NCBI GenBank assembly: GCA_000514715.1
Contig: AZWL01000010.1
Coordinates: 124,172 to 188,171, forward strand
Reading direction: 5' to 3'
DNA from: Streptomyces sp. CNH099
GTDB taxonomy: Bacteria > Actinomycetota > Actinomycetes > Streptomycetales > Streptomycetaceae
Length of the DNA stretch: 64,000 bases
The stretch's first letter is position 1; each line of letters begins with the position of its first letter. Made by a program: the position numbers and the translations under genes. Positions 1-6,998 of this stretch are shown piece by piece. The notes beneath the pieces were generated by a model that did not search any database, was not told the origin of the DNA, and saw only the letters and a program-made list of their open reading frames with translations.

Positions 1-550
1 CGAGCCCGCCGAACCCGCCGCCGCTCAGCAGCACCACCCCGCCCAGCGCCAGCGCCGCCCACAGCAGGCTCGCCACCCGCCGGTTGGTGCACACGGACAG
101 CGCCAGCGGCCCGAGCACCTCCAGTGTCACCGCAGGACCCAGCGGGATCCGCTCGATGGCCTGGTAGAAGACGGCGTTCATGGCGCCGAGCGCCAGGCCG
201 AAGCCGCAGAGCACCGCCCAGTCGTCCCGCGAGTGACCGCGCAGCCGCGGCCGGAAGACGAGCATCAGCAGGATCGCGGACAGCGTCAGCCGCAGCGTCA
301 CCACGCCCAGCGCGCCCGCCCGCGGGAAGAGCAGCGCGGCGACCGCGGCGCCGAACTGCGTGGACAGCGCCCCGCACACCACCAGCGCCACGCCGCCGAG
401 CCGCCCCGCGCCGCGCCCCTGGCGGGCGCCGCCGGGAACGTCCCGCCCGGCGCGTACCCCCGCGGCGCCGGCCGCCCCGGCGGGGGCCGGGCCCGTCGTG
501 GCGGCGGGGCCCTCGGCGGAGGCGGCGGGACCGGAGGGCTGAGACGTCAC
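1..550 (-). CDS. EamA/DMT-family transporter (3' part off the window)
   Basis: This is the N-terminal part of a drug/metabolite-family permease whose C-terminus lies beyond base 1. Translation from the GTG at 550 gives a roughly 45-residue Ala/Gly/Pro-rich cytoplasmic leader. Hydrophobic helices follow, with EamA-like phrases such as FGAAVAALLFPRAG, LRLTLSAILL and GAMNAVFYQAI, the last of these typical of RhaT/EamA exporters. A GTG at 560 is an alternative start. The gene is divergent from the LysR gene at 620 with only about 70 bp between them, so LysR probably controls it. The substrate cannot be told from sequence. Confidence 0.85.
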   Translation of the reverse strand, partial: MTSQPSGPAASAEGPAATTGPAPAGAAGAAGVRAGRDVPGGARQGRGAGRLGGVALVVCGALSTQFGAAVAALLFPRAGALGVVTLRLTLSAILLMLVFRPRLRGHSRDDWAVLCGFGLALGAMNAVFYQAIERIPLGPAVTLEVLGPLALSVCTNRRVASLLWAALALGGVVLLSGGGFGGL

Positions 551-586
551 GCCCCCCACGCTACGAGCGCACGCTCCCGGCGTGAA

Positions 587-621
587 ATGCATAACCGGCT
601 GCGATTATGCTTCTGAAGCAT
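587..621. promoter_or_regulatory. Overlapping inverted repeats, probable LysR operator
   Basis: Two perfect inverted repeats share bases in the divergent promoter region. One is GCATAA-N10-TTATGC at 589-610. The other is ATGCTTC-T-GAAGCAT at 607-621, which runs into the lysR start codon. Paired palindromes between a LysR gene and its divergent target suit autorepression plus target activation. The assignment to this regulator is inferred from position. Confidence 0.6.
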
Positions 622-1513
622 GACGGTGGAGCTGCGGCACCTGCGCGCCTTCCTCGCCATCGCCGAGGAGGGCGGCATCACCCGGGCCGCCGCCCGGCTG
701 GGCACCGGCCAGCCCGTCGTCTCCCGCACCCTGCGCCGCCTTGAGGACCACATGGGCGTGCTCCTCGTCGACCGCTCCACCCACCACCTGGAGCTGACCC
801 CCGCGGGCCGCGCGTTCCTCGACCGGGCCCGTGCCGCCGTCGCCGCGGCCGACGCCGCGCTGGACCCCGCCGGCCTCGTCGTACGCCCCCTGCGGCTCGG
901 CCACTCCTGGGCCGCGCTCGGCGACGAGACCGCGGTCCTGCTGCGCCGCTGGGACGAGGAGCACCCCGACGTCCCGCTCGAGCTGCTGCGGATCGACGAC
1001 CGCTGCGCCGGCCTCGCCCGCGGCCGCGTCGACGTCGCGCTGCTGCGCGCGCCCGCCGCCGACTGCGCGGCCCGTACCGAACTGCTGCGCACCGAGGCCC
1101 GGGTCGCCGCCGTGCCGGCGGACAGCCCGCTCGCCGCCCCCGGCCGCGGTCCGCTGACCCTCGCCGACCTCGCGCACCTGCCGCTGGCCGTCAACCCCGT
1201 CTCCGGGGTCACCACCCCGGCGCTGTGGCCGCCGGCGCACCGCCCGCGCCGCACCGTCGAGGTCGCCAACACCGACGACTGGCTGGCCGCCATCGCCGCC
1301 GGCCGCGCCGTCGGGGTCACCACCACGGCCACCGCCCAGGCGCACCGCCACCACTCGGTCGCCTACGTCCCGCTGACCGGCGCACCCGCGGTCCCCCTGG
1401 TGCTGGCCTGGCGGGACCCGCCGGGCCACCCCGCGGTTCGCGCGCTGCTGACGCTTGCGCACCAGGTCGCCGGGGAACCCGCCCGGGAACCGCAGGGGCC
1501 CGGCACCCGTTGA
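620..1513 (+). CDS. LysR-family transcriptional regulator
   Basis: The protein is 297 aa, the usual length for LysR regulators. Residues 1-60 form the winged helix-turn-helix (start MTVELRHLRAFLAIAEEGG, then the recognition-helix segment GQPVVSRTLRRLE). Residues from about 85 to 285 form the periplasmic-binding-like effector domain. The ATG at 620 lies inside a palindrome and has no good Shine-Dalgarno, which suggests a leaderless or nearly leaderless transcript. It is divergent from the DMT transporter, its likely target. The effector is unknown. Confidence 0.9.
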   Translation: MTVELRHLRAFLAIAEEGGITRAAARLGTGQPVVSRTLRRLEDHMGVLLVDRSTHHLELTPAGRAFLDRARAAVAAADAALDPAGLVVRPLRLGHSWAALGDETAVLLRRWDEEHPDVPLELLRIDDRCAGLARGRVDVALLRAPAADCAARTELLRTEARVAAVPADSPLAAPGRGPLTLADLAHLPLAVNPVSGVTTPALWPPAHRPRRTVEVANTDDWLAAIAAGRAVGVTTTATAQAHRHHSVAYVPLTGAPAVPLVLAWRDPPGHPAVRALLTLAHQVAGEPAREPQGPGTR

Positions 1514-1604
1514 TCCATTAAGTGACGCGCGGGATACTTGGCCCCAAAGCGACAGCAACGGTAGATATCAACCCATACGTCAGCCAATACGTCAGGAGAC
1601 ACTC

Positions 1605-1841
1605 ATGGCAGGCTTCCTCGACCGCGCGAAGGAGAAGGCGGAGACCGCGCTGAGCCAGGGCAAGGAGAAGGTCGGGGAGATACAGGCGCAGCGCGAGGGC
1701 CAGGCCCTCCTGCGGCGGCTGGGCACGGCCTACTTCAACGAGCAGCGCGGCACGGGCTCGGCGCAGGAGGTGCAGGACGCCCTGCAGGCCCTCCACGCGC
1801 ACGTCGCCGAGCACGGCGACGGATTCCTCACCCGCGGCTGA
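1605..1841 (+). CDS. Small conserved charged protein
   Basis: The protein is 78 aa and starts MAGFLDRAKEKAETALSQG, behind a good AGGAGA ribosome-binding site at about 1594-1599. The N-terminal 35 residues look like an amphipathic, Lys/Glu-rich helix. The rest (ALLRRLGTAYFNEQRG, then QDALQALHAHVAEHG) looks all-helical. There is no signal peptide or membrane segment. I recall similar small hypothetical proteins in Streptomyces genomes, but no function. The frame is open further upstream to 1455, but the ribosome site and composition favour this start. Confidence 0.75.
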   Translation: MAGFLDRAKEKAETALSQGKEKVGEIQAQREGQALLRRLGTAYFNEQRGTGSAQEVQDALQALHAHVAEHGDGFLTRG

Positions 1842-1923
1842 GCCGGCACCGGCGCCGCGGCGTGCCCCCGGGCACGGACCCGCGGCCCGGCACCGGCCGC
1901 GACCGGCCACCGAGCAGCGTCCC

Positions 1924-2892
1924 GTGCGCCCGTACGAGCCCGCCGGCTCCCCGCCCGCAGGCCCCGAGTCAGCGGCCCCGGCCCCCGACGGCCTGCCGGG
2001 GCGGCTGGCCGGGCTGCGCCCCCGGCTGCCCTCGCCGCTGGAGGAGGTCGCGGACGACCGCCTCGGGGCCCGCGGCATACGCCTGCTGCTCAAGCGGGAC
2101 GACCTGATCCACCCGGCGCTGCCGGGCAACAAGTGGCGCAAGCTGGTGCCGAACCTGGAGCGGCGCGCGGCCGGCTCCCCCGGCGCGGACGACCGGCCGC
2201 TGCTGACGTTCGGCGGCGCGTACTCCAACCACCTGCGGGCCACCGCCGCCGCGGGCCGGCTGCTCGGCATCGGGACCGTCGGCGTGGTCCGCGGCGCCGA
2301 GCTGGCCGACCGCCCGCTCAACGGCTCCCTCGCGCGGGCGGCGGCGGACGGCATGCGGCTGCACTTCGTGCCGCGGGCGACGTACCGGCGGCGCGCCGAC
2401 CCCGCCTACCACGCCGAACTGCGCGCGCTGTTCGGCGACTTCCAGCTCGTCCCGGAGGGCGGCAGCAACGCCGCCGCGGTACGCGGCTGCGCCGGCCTCG
2501 GCCGCGAACTCGCCGGCGCGGCGCAGACGGCGGTCGTCGCCTGCGGCACGGGCGGCACGCTCGCCGGCCTGGCCGCGGGGCTGCCGCCCGGCGGCCGGGC
2601 GATCGGCGTGCCGGTGCTCAGGGGCGGGTTCCTCGGCGCCGACGTGGAGCGGCTGCAGACCGCCGCGTTCGGCGGCCGGCGGGGCGACTGGCGCCTGGCC
2701 GACGGCTTCCACTTCGGCGGCTTCGCGCGCCGCACGCCCGAACTCGACGCCTTCGCCGCCGACTTCGCCGCCCGCCACGGGCTCGTCCCCGAACCCGTGT
2801 ACGTCGCGAAGATGCTCTACGCCGTCGTCGCCCTCGCCGCCGACGGCGCCTTCCCGCGCGGTTCCACCGTCGCCGCGGTCGTCACCGGATGA
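1924..2892 (+). CDS. PLP-dependent ACC deaminase / D-cysteine desulfhydrase family enzyme
   Basis: The protein is 322 aa with a fold-type II PLP enzyme signature. The KRDDLIHPALPGNKWRK segment carries the probable Schiff-base lysine K70 in the NK dipeptide. FGGAYSNHLRA is the substrate-binding loop of ACC deaminase/D-cysteine desulfhydrase proteins. A Gly-rich phosphate-binding loop, ACGTGGTLAGL, lies near residue 205. It would deaminate or desulfhydrate a small amino acid; sequence does not separate 1-aminocyclopropane-1-carboxylate from D-cysteine. The first 25 residues are a Pro/Ala-rich extension, and a later start is possible. It stands alone between a small gene and the sigH locus. Confidence 0.85.
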   Translation: MRPYEPAGSPPAGPESAAPAPDGLPGRLAGLRPRLPSPLEEVADDRLGARGIRLLLKRDDLIHPALPGNKWRKLVPNLERRAAGSPGADDRPLLTFGGAYSNHLRATAAAGRLLGIGTVGVVRGAELADRPLNGSLARAAADGMRLHFVPRATYRRRADPAYHAELRALFGDFQLVPEGGSNAAAVRGCAGLGRELAGAAQTAVVACGTGGTLAGLAAGLPPGGRAIGVPVLRGGFLGADVERLQTAAFGGRRGDWRLADGFHFGGFARRTPELDAFAADFAARHGLVPEPVYVAKMLYAVVALAADGAFPRGSTVAAVVTG

Positions 2893-3196
2893 CGCGGGTG
2901 TCGCCCGGTCGAGGGAAGCCGGTCGGCGGTCGCCCGCGGACCCTGTCATAATGGCAACCCGGAGTGACCGCACGGGAATTGGGACGAACAAAGCCCTAGC
3001 CACGGAGCGTAACGAGGGTTTACTATTAGTGACAGCCGCGGGATGGGGTGGCCTTCTCCGGACCAGGAGACAGCAGCTCATCGCACGCGGTAGCGTCGCA
3101 GGCGAACGATTTGCCGCGCCGGTCCGTTACTCCCAGTGACGGGGGACAGGCCGGCGTTCCTATGGCAGAGAGTCGCCACGCACCTTGGAGGTGAGG
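2893..3196 (+). promoter_or_regulatory. sigH-locus promoter and leader region
   Basis: This is 304 bp without a convincing gene. It is less GC-rich than its surroundings around 2945-3090 (for example CATAATGG at about 2947 and GGTTTACTATTAG at about 3018), as expected of a promoter cluster. I recall that S. coelicolor sigH has several promoters here. GTTT at 3020 followed by a GGGAT-like element is only a weak match to a SigB-type promoter, so no individual promoter is asserted. The long upstream-extended SigH reading frame begins at 3136. Confidence 0.45.
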
Positions 3197-3610
3197 GTGT
3201 CCCAGTTCGAAGGCGAGCCCAGTCCGAAGGACTTCGTCGAAGTCCGGCTGCCGGCTGCCGGGGCGTACCTGTCGGTGCTCCGCACCGCCACGGCAGGGCT
3301 CGCTGCCCGCCTGGACTTCACGCTCGACGAGATCGAGGACCTGCGCATCGCGGTCGACGAAGCCTGCGCGATCCTTCTCCAGCAGGCCGTCCCCGGCTCC
3401 GTGCTCACCTGTGTCTTCCAGCTCGGGGACGACGCGTTGCTGGTCACGGTCTCGGCGCCGACCACCGACGGCCGGGCGCCCGAGCGCGACACCTTCGCGT
3501 GGACCGTGCTGTCCGCGCTGGCGGGCAGAGTGGACGCGACCGTGGGGGACGACCGCACGGTCACGATCAGCCTGCTCAAGGAGCGCGGCGCGGCGCCGGG
3601 GCTGACGTGA
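3197..3610 (+). CDS. ushX: RsbW-like anti-sigma factor for SigH
   Basis: The protein is 137 aa with a GHKL/HATPase fold related to RsbW. The helix LDEIEDLRIAVDEAC at about residues 43-57 marks the N-box region. The usual Asn of the ATPase N-box (EAxxNA in RsbW) is not evident, since the segment reads DEACAILLQQA, so kinase activity may be reduced. The GTG at 3197 is chosen because GGAGGTGAGG precedes it at the right spacing; a TTG at 3185 is possible. Its stop overlaps the sigH GTG by 4 nt, so the two are translationally coupled. Identification as UshX/RshA rests on family and position before sigH. Confidence 0.85.
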   Translation: MSQFEGEPSPKDFVEVRLPAAGAYLSVLRTATAGLAARLDFTLDEIEDLRIAVDEACAILLQQAVPGSVLTCVFQLGDDALLVTVSAPTTDGRAPERDTFAWTVLSALAGRVDATVGDDRTVTISLLKERGAAPGLT

Positions 3611-4470
3611 CGTACGTCAGGGGCGTTCCGATGCGAGACGAGGGCCGGCTGGCCGCGGCGGAACGAGAGCGGGCGGACCACATGGACGGACTGCAGCAGC
3701 ACGACAGGCGTGACCCGCAGGACCGCAGCGGCGCGCGGGCGATGTTCCACGAGCTGCGCAAGCTGCCCGCGGAGTCCGCCGAGCACGCCGAGCTGCGGAA
3801 CGCCCTCGTGCAGATGCACCTGCCGCTGGTGGAGCACCTGGCCCGGCGCTTCCGCAACCGCGGCGAGCCGCTGGACGACCTCACCCAGGTCGCCACCATC
3901 GGCCTGATCAAGTCCGTGGACCGCTTCGACCCCGACCGCGGGGTGGAGTTCTCGACGTACGCGACGCCCACGGTCGTCGGCGAGATCAAGCGGCACTTCC
4001 GGGACAAGGGCTGGGCGGTGCGGGTCCCGCGGCGGCTGCAGGAGCTGCGGCTGTCGCTGACCTCCGCCACCGCCGAGCTGTCCCAGCTGCACGGCCGCGC
4101 CCCGACGGTGCACGAGCTGGCCCGGAAGCTGAACATCTCGGAGGAGGAGGTCCTGGAGGGCCTGGAGTCGGCGAACGCGTACTCCACGCTCTCCCTGGAC
4201 GTCCCCGACACCGACGACGAGTCGCCGGCCGTCGCCGACACCCTCGGCGCGGAGGACGACGCCCTGGAGGGCGTCGAGTACCGCGAGTCGCTCAAGCCGC
4301 TGCTGGAGGAGCTGCCGCCGCGGGAGAAGAAGATCCTCATGCTCCGCTTCTTCGGCAACATGACCCAGTCCCAGATCGCCCAGGAGGTCGGCATCTCGCA
4401 GATGCACGTCTCCCGGCTGCTCGCGCGCACGCTGGCGCAGCTGCGCGAACGGCTGCTCGTCGAGGAGTGA
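3607..4470 (+). CDS. sigH: Stress-response sigma factor SigH (SigB/F/G subfamily)
   Basis: From GTG 3607 the product is 287 aa. It carries region 2 (LTQVATIGLIKSVDRFD, then EFSTYATPTVVGEIKRHFRD), region 3 (RVPRRLQELR, then PTVHELARKLNISEEEV) and region 4 (LPPREKKILMLRFFGNMTQ with the HTH ISQMHVSRLLARTL). This is the SigB/SigF/SigG pattern. The 4-nt overlap favours 3607. ATG 3631 has a better ribosome site (CAGGGG) and is an alternative. The frame also stays open upstream to GTG 3136, straight through ushX, giving a potential 444-aa form. S. coelicolor SigH is reported in several N-terminal forms. Expected role: osmotic stress and sporulation septation. Confidence 0.88.
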   Translation: MTYVRGVPMRDEGRLAAAERERADHMDGLQQHDRRDPQDRSGARAMFHELRKLPAESAEHAELRNALVQMHLPLVEHLARRFRNRGEPLDDLTQVATIGLIKSVDRFDPDRGVEFSTYATPTVVGEIKRHFRDKGWAVRVPRRLQELRLSLTSATAELSQLHGRAPTVHELARKLNISEEEVLEGLESANAYSTLSLDVPDTDDESPAVADTLGAEDDALEGVEYRESLKPLLEELPPREKKILMLRFFGNMTQSQIAQEVGISQMHVSRLLARTLAQLRERLLVEE

Positions 4471-4647
4471 CCCGCGGGCGCGGGCGCGCCGCCGTGCCCC
4501 GCCGGGAGCCGTGGCCCGTTCCGGGGCGCCCGGAGCGTCCGTACGGGCGCACGCGGTCCGCCAAGGGGTTCTTCCGTGCCGTACGGGCCGTGCGGGGCCG
4601 TAGACGGCCCTACGCCCGCTCCCCCGGCCCGCCGCCCGGCGGCTGCG

Positions 4648-5172
4648 CTACGCCGTCCGGCTCGGCCCCACGCCCAGCGCCTCCGCCGTGCTCGGGCTGA
4701 GCACGCACACGAGCGCCACCAGCGCGACCGCGCCCAGCAGCAGCCCCAGCGGCAGCATCACGCCGCCCGCGGACGACATCGCCCAGGCCACCGGCAGCGC
4801 CAGGATCTGGGTGATCATCGAGGGGCCGCGGCTCCACCGGCGCTGCCGCCACAGCCCGGCCGCGGCGGCCAGCGGCAGCGCGGCGAGCCCCAGCACGGTG
4901 AGCCCGCCGAAGACGGCCTGGCGGGTGCTGTCCGGTTCGCCGAAGACTCCCAGCACCAGCTCGTAGCAGCCGAAGGCCGCGATCACGAGCCCCTCGACCC
5001 CGCTGAGCACGGCGGCGACGGCCACCCGCGGCGGGCGCGGCCCGCGCGTGCCGCCCTCCGCGGCCTCACCGGACGCGGCGGCCTCCGCCGTCTCCGGCCT
5101 GCCCCCGGCGGAATCCCGCTCGCCCGACCCCTTGTCCGGCGCTCGCCCGTCCCGGCCCTGCGCTCCGCTCAT
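4648..5172 (-). CDS. Conserved integral membrane protein
   Basis: The protein is 174 aa. Residues 1-45 are a hydrophilic Gly/Glu/Arg-rich cytoplasmic tail. Four hydrophobic segments follow, around VAAVLSGVEGLVIAAFGCY, AVFGGLTVLGLAALPLAAAA, ITQILALPVAWAM and MLPLGLLLGAVALVALVCVL. No enzymatic motif is visible. It is convergent with sigH and divergent from the lipid-kinase gene at 5253. I recall a membrane protein at the same place in S. coelicolor. The 177 bp between it and sigH is rich in CGTACGGG-type repeats and contains no gene I can support. Confidence 0.75.
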   Translation of the reverse strand: MSGAQGRDGRAPDKGSGERDSAGGRPETAEAAASGEAAEGGTRGPRPPRVAVAAVLSGVEGLVIAAFGCYELVLGVFGEPDSTRQAVFGGLTVLGLAALPLAAAAGLWRQRRWSRGPSMITQILALPVAWAMSSAGGVMLPLGLLLGAVALVALVCVLSPSTAEALGVGPSRTA

Positions 5173-5252
5173 GCTCTCCAGCCTACTGGGCCGCCCGGAC
5201 CCCCTCCGCCGGGGCTGGGCCGGTCTACTTCGCGGTAGGTAACCTGCTTGCC

Positions 5253-6221
5253 ATGCGTGCGCTCCTCGTGGTCAATCCCGCCGCCACCGACACCAGTGCC
5301 CGGACCCGCGACGTGCTGATCCACGCACTCGCCAGCGACCTGAAACTGGAGACGGTCACCACCGAGTACCGGGGCCACGCCCGCGACGTCGCCCGGCACG
5401 CGGCGGCCGGCGGCGAGGTCGACATCGTCGTCGCCCTCGGCGGTGACGGCACCGTCAACGAGGTCGTCAACGGCCTCCTGCACGACGGCCCCGCCCCCGG
5501 GGAGCTGCCCCGCCTCGCGGTCGTCCCCGGCGGCTCCACGAACGTCTTCGCCCGCGCCCTCGGCCTGCCCAACGACGCGGTCGAGGCCACCGGCGCGCTG
5601 CTGGACGCCCTGCACGCCGGCAGCGAGCGCACCGTCGGCCTCGGGCTCGCCTCCGGCACCCCGGACACCGACGACGAGGGCGCGCCTTCGCGCTGGTTCA
5701 CGTTCTGCGCGGGCCTGGGCTTCGACGCCGGCGTCGTCGGCCGCGTCGAGCAGAAGCGCGAGCGCGGCAAGAAGTCCACGCACCCGCTCTACGTCCGGCA
5801 GCTGCTGCGCCAGTGGCTCGGCGAGGGCGACCGCCGGCACGGCGCGATCACCCTGCGGCGCCCGGCCGAGGACCCCGTCGAGGGCCTGGTGCTCTCGCTC
5901 GTCTGCAACACCTCGCCGTGGAGCTACCTGGGCAGCCGCCCCCTCTACGCGACCCCCGGCGCGTCCTTCGACACCGCCCTCGACGTGCTCGGACTCGCCC
6001 GGCTGTCCACCCCCGCGCTGCTGCGCTACGGCACCCAGCTGCTCACCTCCTCGCCGGAGCGCGGGCCGCACGGCAAGCACGCGCTGTCGCTGCACGACCT
6101 CACCGACTTCACCTTGGAATCACAGGCACCGACGCCCTTCCAGATGGACGGTGACCACCTCGGGCTGCGTACGAGCGTGACCTTCACAGGCGTACGGCGC
6201 GCACTGCGTGTGATTGTGTGA
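5253..6221 (+). CDS. Diacylglycerol / lipid kinase family protein
   Basis: The protein is 322 aa. The N-terminal catalytic domain of the DAGK/sphingosine-kinase family has the nucleotide-binding motif ALGGDGTVNEVVNG (GGDG at residues 63-66). It then has VPGGSTNVFARALGLP, and a C-terminal beta-rich domain ends with FQMDGDHLG, a conserved GD near the end in YegS/DgkB proteins. It should phosphorylate a lipid hydroxyl using ATP, probably diacylglycerol, at the inner face of the membrane. The exact substrate is not determined by sequence. It stands directly upstream of the wblE leader. Confidence 0.9.
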   Translation: MRALLVVNPAATDTSARTRDVLIHALASDLKLETVTTEYRGHARDVARHAAAGGEVDIVVALGGDGTVNEVVNGLLHDGPAPGELPRLAVVPGGSTNVFARALGLPNDAVEATGALLDALHAGSERTVGLGLASGTPDTDDEGAPSRWFTFCAGLGFDAGVVGRVEQKRERGKKSTHPLYVRQLLRQWLGEGDRRHGAITLRRPAEDPVEGLVLSLVCNTSPWSYLGSRPLYATPGASFDTALDVLGLARLSTPALLRYGTQLLTSSPERGPHGKHALSLHDLTDFTLESQAPTPFQMDGDHLGLRTSVTFTGVRRALRVIV

Positions 6222-6480
6222 GTGGAAGCCCCGAAAGTCCTTCCAGTCGAACGTTTAGGCTGCGCATCACCCCCTCGAAGTGGGGCCGTGAGCCAACTGA
6301 GACCAAGGAATCCAAAGAAACTTCCCTGAAGGGGTTGTATCCGAAGCTGAGGTTTGCGAACCTTCTTCATGGCGGCCGGAGCGCCTTCCCCACGGGACAT
6401 GCCTCCAGCGCACTCGCCCCCTCCACATGTTGAAGGTCACACCGGAAATCTGGTCGGGCCCCTTCACTTGTCGGAGGATT

Positions 6481-6496
6481 CGTGAAAGCGTTCACA
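6481..6496. promoter_or_regulatory. Near-perfect Rex operator before wblE
   Basis: CGTGAAAGCGTTCACA matches the actinobacterial Rex operator TGTGAA-N4-TTCACA at all but the first base of its 12 defined positions. It lies in the 315-bp gap 6222-6536, 41 bp before the wblE ATG. The rest of that gap shows no gene. Rex represses when NADH/NAD+ is low and releases when it rises. Binding here is inferred from sequence only. Confidence 0.6.
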
Positions 6497-6536
6497 TTCA
6501 CAAGCAACTGACTCAACGCGAAGAGATGGAGCAGTC

Positions 6537-6794
6537 ATGGACTGGCGTCACAGCGCCGTTTGCCGCGAGGAAGACCCCGAGCTCTTCTTCCCGATCGGCA
6601 ACACCGGTCCTGCGCTGCTGCAGATCGAGGAAGCCAAGGCCGTCTGCCGTCGCTGCCCCGTGATGGAGCAGTGCCTGCAGTGGGCGCTGGAGTCCGGCCA
6701 GGACTCCGGTGTCTGGGGTGGCCTCAGCGAGGACGAGCGCCGCGCGATGAAGCGCCGCGCCGCCCGCAACCGGGCGCGCAGGGCAAGCGCCTGA
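6537..6794 (+). CDS. wblE: WhiB-family regulator WblE (WhiB1-like)
   Basis: The protein is 85 aa with the four iron-sulfur cysteines at C9, C37, C40 and C46 (CRRC then EQC). The WhiB signature GVWGG is at residues 58-62, and the C-terminus is basic (RRAMKRRAARNRARR). The short length and the very start MDWRHSAVC match WblE/WhiB1. WhiB1 holds a nitric-oxide-sensitive [4Fe-4S] cluster, binds region 4 of the principal sigma factor and is essential in mycobacteria. It is next to a PdtaS-like kinase, as in M. tuberculosis (whiB1 near Rv3220c). A Rex-like site lies upstream and a terminator follows at 6895. Confidence 0.93.
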   Translation: MDWRHSAVCREEDPELFFPIGNTGPALLQIEEAKAVCRRCPVMEQCLQWALESGQDSGVWGGLSEDERRAMKRRAARNRARRASA

Positions 6795-6894
6795 CCCGAC
6801 ACCCCCCGGATGCGCGATGGCGCCGTGGGTCCCACGGCGCCGCTCTCCCCGAGCCGCAGCGCAGCAGCCACTAGCCACACCCCGAGCACCTCAG

Positions 6895-6924
6895 AGCCCC
6901 GGAGCCGTCGGCCCGGGGCTTTTT
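6895..6924 (+). terminator. Rho-independent terminator after wblE
   Basis: AGCCCCGG and CCGGGGCT form an 8-bp stem around a 10-nt loop, followed at once by TTTTT. A separate perfect 11-bp palindrome (arms GGCGCCGTGGG, one-base centre) sits upstream at 6819-6841. The U-run is unusual in this GC-rich genome and points to real termination on the + strand. Confidence 0.8.
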
Positions 6925-6998
6925 GCTGCCCGCCGCACCGCCGCCGCGCCCCGTTCCGGACGGGCCGTCAACCGGCGTACGCCCAACCCACCGGCGCG

